Shown: positions 60,719 to 64,000 of the stretch, in pieces
Layout: every line of letters starts with the position of its first letter
Position numbering within the stretch: position 1 is the stretch's first letter
Source: Neorhizobium sp. NCHU2750
Lineage (GTDB): Bacteria; Pseudomonadota; Alphaproteobacteria; Rhizobiales; Rhizobiaceae
Length of the DNA stretch: 64,000 nt
Direction: 5' to 3'
Assembly (NCBI RefSeq): GCF_003597675.1
Contig: NZ_CP030827.1
Location: 1,798,001 to 1,862,000 of the forward strand
Notes under the pieces: generated by a model
Databases searched by the model: none
What the model was told of the DNA's origin: nothing
Seen by the model: only the letters and a program-made list of their open reading frames with translations
Position numbers and translations under genes: made by a program

Positions 60719-63241
60719 ATGAGAAACTCTCCGTGGCTGGTGGGAAGCTATGCTCTCATCATCATCATCGGCATTCTGATCGCGCTGCCGAATGCGCTTC
60801 CGCAATCGGCCCTCGACCGCCTGCCCTCCTGGCTGCCCCATAGCCGCGTCTCGCTCGGCCTCGACCTGCGCGGCGGTTCGCACCTCGTGCTCGAAGTCGA
60901 CCGCGCCGACCTGATCAACGAGCGCGTCCAGGCGCTGACCCAGGATGCCCGCCGCGTGCTGCGCGACAAGAACATCAACACCTCGGCCATCCGCCGTGCC
61001 GGCGACGCGGTGCTCATCACGCTGCGCGACGCAAGCCAGCGCGACCAGGCCGTCACCGAACTACAGACGCTCGCCAATCCGGTCGGTGGCGTCAACGCCG
61101 TCGGCGCCACGGATCTCGCAATCACCACACCGAGCGACAACACCATCTCGGTCGCCCAGACGGATGCAGGCATCAATGCCCATGTCACCGCCGCGGTCGA
61201 GCAGAGCCTTGAAATCATTCGCCAGCGCGTCGACCAGGTCGGCGTCGCCGAGCCGACCATCCAGCGTGTCGGCTCCGACCGCGTCCTCGTCCAGCTTCCG
61301 GGCGAACAGGATCCGTCGCGTCTTCGCCAGCTTCTCGGCTCGACCGCCAAGATGAGTTTTCATCTTCTCGGTAACCCGGGTGAACCGGGCGTCACCATGC
61401 TCGCCGACGAAAAGGGGCAGCAATATCCGGTTCTCGACCGCGTCGAACTGTCCGGCGACCGCCTGACCGATGCCCGCGCCGCCTTTGACCAGCAGACCCA
61501 GCAGCCGATCGTCACCTTCCGTTTCGACAGTGCCGGCGCCACCCGCTTCGCCCAGATCACCCAGCAGAATGTCGGCAAGCCTTTCGCCATCGTTCTCGAC
61601 AACAAGGTCCTGAGCGCGCCGGTCATCCAGACGCCGATCACCGGCGGTTCAGGCCAGATCTCCGGTTCCTTCACGCCGCAGGAAACCACCACGCTGTCCG
61701 CCCTCCTGCGCGCAGGCTCGCTGCCGGCCAAGCTGACCGTCATCGAGGAACGCACCGTCGGTGCAGACCTTGGCGCAGACGCCATCCAGATGGGTATTTA
61801 TACCGGTCTGATCGGCCTCGTCCTCGTCATCTCTTTCATCTTCCTGCTCTATGGCACATGGGGCATTCTCGCCAACATCGCGCTGGTGATCCATACCATC
61901 CTGACGCTCTCTGCCCTGACGCTGGTCGGCGCCACGCTGACGCTTCCCGGTATTGCCGGTATCGTGCTCGGCATCGGCCTTGCCGTCGACGCCAACGTTC
62001 TGATCAACGAGCGTATCCGTGAAGAAAGCCGCAAGGGCAAGAGCGCCTTCGCCGCCATCGACACGGGCTTCAACCGCGCCTATTCGACCATCATCGACGG
62101 CAACATGACGGCGCTGATTGCCGCGGCCGTCCTCTTCTACTTCGGCTCCGGTCCTGTCCGTGGCTTCGCCGTGACCATGGCGCTCGGCCTGATCATCTCG
62201 ATGTTCACCTCGGTCGCCTTCGTGCGCGTCGCCATGGTGTCGCTCGCCCGCCGCCGCAAGCTGAAGACGGTCGAGATCAAGCCGCTGATCCCCTTCAACC
62301 CCTACGACAAGCACATCCACTTCATGAAGGCGCGCTTCTTCGGGATCGGCGTATCGGCCGTCCTGTCCATCGCGTCGCTCGTGCTGTTCTTCCATCCGGG
62401 CCTCAACTACGGCGTCGACTTCCGTGGCGGCATCCAGATGTCGGTGAAGACGCAAGGCCCTGCCGATCTGCCGAAATTCCGCGAAGGCCTGAATACGCTC
62501 GGCCTCGGCGAAATCACGCTGCAGTCCTTCGGCGATGCCAACAGCCTGCTGGTGCGCGCACAGCGTCAGGATGGTGGCGAAGAAGCCCAGACGGCAGCCG
62601 TCACCAAGCTGAAGGATGAAGTTGCCAAGATCGATCCCACCGCAACCATCCAGGGCACCGACGTCATCGGCCCGAAGGTCTCGGGCGAACTTGCCGTCGC
62701 CGGCTTCCTCTCGGTCTTCATCGCCAGCCTGGCCATGCTGATCTATATCTGGGTCCGCTTCGAATGGCCGTTCGCCGTCGGCGCCATCATCACGCTGGTG
62801 CTCGATACGACCAAGGTGATCGGCTTCTTCGCCATCACCGGCCTCGACTTCAACCTGACGGCCATCGCCGCCGTCCTGACGCTGGTCGGCTACTCGGTCA
62901 ACGACAAGGTCGTCGTCTACGACCGCATGCGCGAAAACATGCGTCTCTACAAGTCGATGCCGCTGCGCGAACTGATCGACAAGTCGATCAACGAGACGCT
63001 GGCACGAAGCCTCTACACCAATGCGACCGCCTTCCTCGCTCTCGTACCGATGGCGATCTGGGGCGGCAGCGCGGTGTCGAGCTTCGCGATCCCGATGGTC
63101 TTCGGCATCCTTGTTGCCGGCGCATCGTCGATCTTCATCGCGGCCCCGATCCTGCTCTTCCTCGGCGACTGGCGTGCCCGCCACCGCAAGGCAGCGTCGG
63201 CCGAGGCCGCTGCTACGCCGAAGGGCGCCAGCAAGGCCTGA
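60719..63241 (+). CDS. secDF: SecD-SecF fusion, protein translocase accessory subunit
   Basis: 840 residues with about twelve hydrophobic segments. The SecD half opens GLDLRGGSHLVLEV and contains GPAVDANVLIN-type RND motif (GLAVDANVLIN). The SecF half opens YGVDFRGGIQM and has SVNDKVVVYDR. SecD and SecF are separate genes in E. coli; here they are fused. It uses the proton gradient to help SecYEG export proteins. Terminator directly after. Confidence 0.96.
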   Translation: MRNSPWLVGSYALIIIIGILIALPNALPQSALDRLPSWLPHSRVSLGLDLRGGSHLVLEVDRADLINERVQALTQDARRVLRDKNINTSAIRRAGDAVLITLRDASQRDQAVTELQTLANPVGGVNAVGATDLAITTPSDNTISVAQTDAGINAHVTAAVEQSLEIIRQRVDQVGVAEPTIQRVGSDRVLVQLPGEQDPSRLRQLLGSTAKMSFHLLGNPGEPGVTMLADEKGQQYPVLDRVELSGDRLTDARAAFDQQTQQPIVTFRFDSAGATRFAQITQQNVGKPFAIVLDNKVLSAPVIQTPITGGSGQISGSFTPQETTTLSALLRAGSLPAKLTVIEERTVGADLGADAIQMGIYTGLIGLVLVISFIFLLYGTWGILANIALVIHTILTLSALTLVGATLTLPGIAGIVLGIGLAVDANVLINERIREESRKGKSAFAAIDTGFNRAYSTIIDGNMTALIAAAVLFYFGSGPVRGFAVTMALGLIISMFTSVAFVRVAMVSLARRRKLKTVEIKPLIPFNPYDKHIHFMKARFFGIGVSAVLSIASLVLFFHPGLNYGVDFRGGIQMSVKTQGPADLPKFREGLNTLGLGEITLQSFGDANSLLVRAQRQDGGEEAQTAAVTKLKDEVAKIDPTATIQGTDVIGPKVSGELAVAGFLSVFIASLAMLIYIWVRFEWPFAVGAIITLVLDTTKVIGFFAITGLDFNLTAIAAVLTLVGYSVNDKVVVYDRMRENMRLYKSMPLRELIDKSINETLARSLYTNATAFLALVPMAIWGGSAVSSFAIPMVFGILVAGASSIFIAAPILLFLGDWRARHRKAASAEAAATPKGASKA

Positions 63242-63260
63242 GGCCTGCTATACGATTAAG

Positions 63261-63291
63261 AAAAAGGGCGGATCCGTTTCCGCCCTTTTTT
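63261..63291. terminator. secDF terminator
   Basis: AAAAAGGGCGG / CCGCCCTTTTT stem (63261-63271 with 63280-63290) and an 8-base loop, A and T runs on both sides. Confidence 0.88.
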
Positions 63292-63338
63292 GTGAGCGAA
63301 GAGCAAAGCCAAACCGCCCAAACAGGATATCGCAGCTG

Positions 63339-63776
63339 ATGTTCGATCTGGCAGCCTATGCGGGCCTCTTCATCACCGCCTTCGTTGCGGCGACGATCCT
63401 GCCGATGCAATCGGAAACCGTTTTCGTCGGCCTGATCCTGACGGGCAATTATTCGGTCGCCGCCTTGCTGCTCACGGCATCGATAGGCAACACGCTCGGA
63501 GCTGCGGTCAACTGGTTGCTCGGCCGCGGCATCGAACGGTTCAGGAACAAGCGCTGGTTCCCCGCCAGCGCGGCGCAGCTCGACCGCGCGCAACGCTGGT
63601 ACCAGCGTTACGGAAAGTGGTCTCTGCTGTTGAGCTGGCTGCCGATCGGCGGCGACGCATTGACCGTCGTCGCCGGCATATTGCGCGAACCGTTTCCGAC
63701 TTTCCTGGCTCTTGTCTTCATCGGCAAGGCAGCACGCTATGCAGTGCTGGCCTGGATCACTCTGCGCCTGAGCTGA
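63339..63776 (+). CDS. DedA/YqaA family membrane protein
   Basis: 145 residues with four hydrophobic segments; family segments LPMQSETVFVGLI, SIGNTLGAAVNWLLGRG, RYGKWSLLLSWLPIGGDALTVVAG and an Arg in RYAVLAW. DedA proteins are lipid transporters/flippases or related; YqaA-like members are less known. Its stop overlaps the convergent methyltransferase gene by 20 bases. Confidence 0.85.
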   Translation: MFDLAAYAGLFITAFVAATILPMQSETVFVGLILTGNYSVAALLLTASIGNTLGAAVNWLLGRGIERFRNKRWFPASAAQLDRAQRWYQRYGKWSLLLSWLPIGGDALTVVAGILREPFPTFLALVFIGKAARYAVLAWITLRLS

Positions 63777-64000
63777 AATCGAACGGCCGCCGCCGGGAAA
63801 TCCGATAGACGGCTGCCGGCGGAATGTTGCGCACGGTCCCGCCGACGCGCACGGCCTTCAACCCCAGCCGGTCGAGAATGCGCCGTGGCACCGGGCAACG
63901 GGGGCCATAGGTGAACTGGTAGAGCGAAGCACCCGGCTTCAGATAGGCGAACACGCCGGCCAGGATCGCCGTCTGCTTGCGCGGCGACATGGAGAGAAGC
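63757..64000 (-). CDS. SAM-dependent methyltransferase, PmtA-like (5' part outside window)
   Basis: Only the last 80 or so residues are in the window; the frame stays open to the edge. LLSMSPRKQTAILAGVFAYLKPG, YQFTYGPRCPVPRRIL and VGGTVRNIPPAAVYRI match the C-terminal part of rhizobial phosphatidylethanolamine N-methyltransferase PmtA, which makes phosphatidylcholine. The assignment is by pattern; the SAM-binding core is not visible. Confidence 0.68.
   Translation of the reverse strand, partial: LLSMSPRKQTAILAGVFAYLKPGASLYQFTYGPRCPVPRRILDRLGLKAVRVGGTVRNIPPAAVYRISRRRPFDFSSGAE

Noticed and set aside
61649..63184. Long open frame on the minus strand opposite secDF (511 residues)
   Set aside because: Composition is dominated by Asp/Glu/Arg/His/Gln runs caused by reading the complement of a GC-rich membrane-protein gene; no ribosome site or domain.

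Overview
The window looks like chromosomal DNA of a Rhizobiaceae bacterium (Rhizobium/Agrobacterium/Neorhizobium type). The support is alphaproteobacterial: a CckA kinase next to recA-alaS, GAAC-N7-GAAC LexA boxes, a glnB-glnA pair with a sigma-54 promoter, a rhizobial-type suf operon (sufS2-B-C-D-S1-X/T-A) behind an Irr-like box, a fused SecDF, a CtrA box, and a RIME-like palindromic repeat. Host genes are GC-rich and densely packed. The species cannot be fixed from what is visible.

Left part (1-41.4 kb), housekeeping: the C-terminal part of cckA, recA (SOS box), alaS, ttcA, an inositol-monophosphatase-like enzyme, hspQ, an EamA exporter, glnA/glnB, the bifunctional NAD(P)HX repair enzyme, a DUF72 protein, uvrA and ssb (divergent, sharing one perfect LexA box), an HPP-CBS membrane protein, marC, gyrA, two very small membrane proteins, coaD, two cyclophilins, queA-tgt (queuosine), recX, a DUF4864 exported protein, an MFS transporter, a J-domain protein, a GNAT acetyltransferase and a type II haloacid dehalogenase. 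A long leftward operon follows: rlpA-dacC-like-tmk-holB-metG-tatD-MBL hydrolase. A canonical CtrA box lies upstream of it, and a small Cys-rich secreted protein sits just beyond.

Accessory part (41,459-51,509): a ~10 kb island is integrated in the 3' end of tRNA-Ser(UGA). A 14-bp direct repeat (the tRNA 3' end) marks both edges. The island has a P4-type tyrosine integrase, an AlpA-like HTH protein, a Toprim-plus-ATPase primase/helicase, a serine resolvase, and a tightly overlapping leftward operon of small phage-type genes: a terminase-small-subunit-like protein, a capsid-cement-like protein and other virion-type small proteins. There is no large terminase, portal, major capsid, tail or lysis gene. 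Between the replication gene and the virion-type operon lies a perfect 32-bp inverted repeat built from six TACGAGTA/TACTCGTA units, a strong candidate replication origin. The whole reads as an undescribed phage satellite of rhizobia rather than a decayed prophage. A membrane/coiled-coil cargo gene sits at its right end.

Right part (51.5-64 kb): tRNA-Ser, the leftward suf Fe-S assembly operon (with an extra coiled-coil ORF coupled to sufB and a RIME-like repeat between sufD and sufS), an alpha/beta hydrolase, a small membrane-anchored hypothetical, secDF, a DedA/YqaA-type membrane protein, and the C-terminal end of a PmtA-like SAM methyltransferase running off the window.
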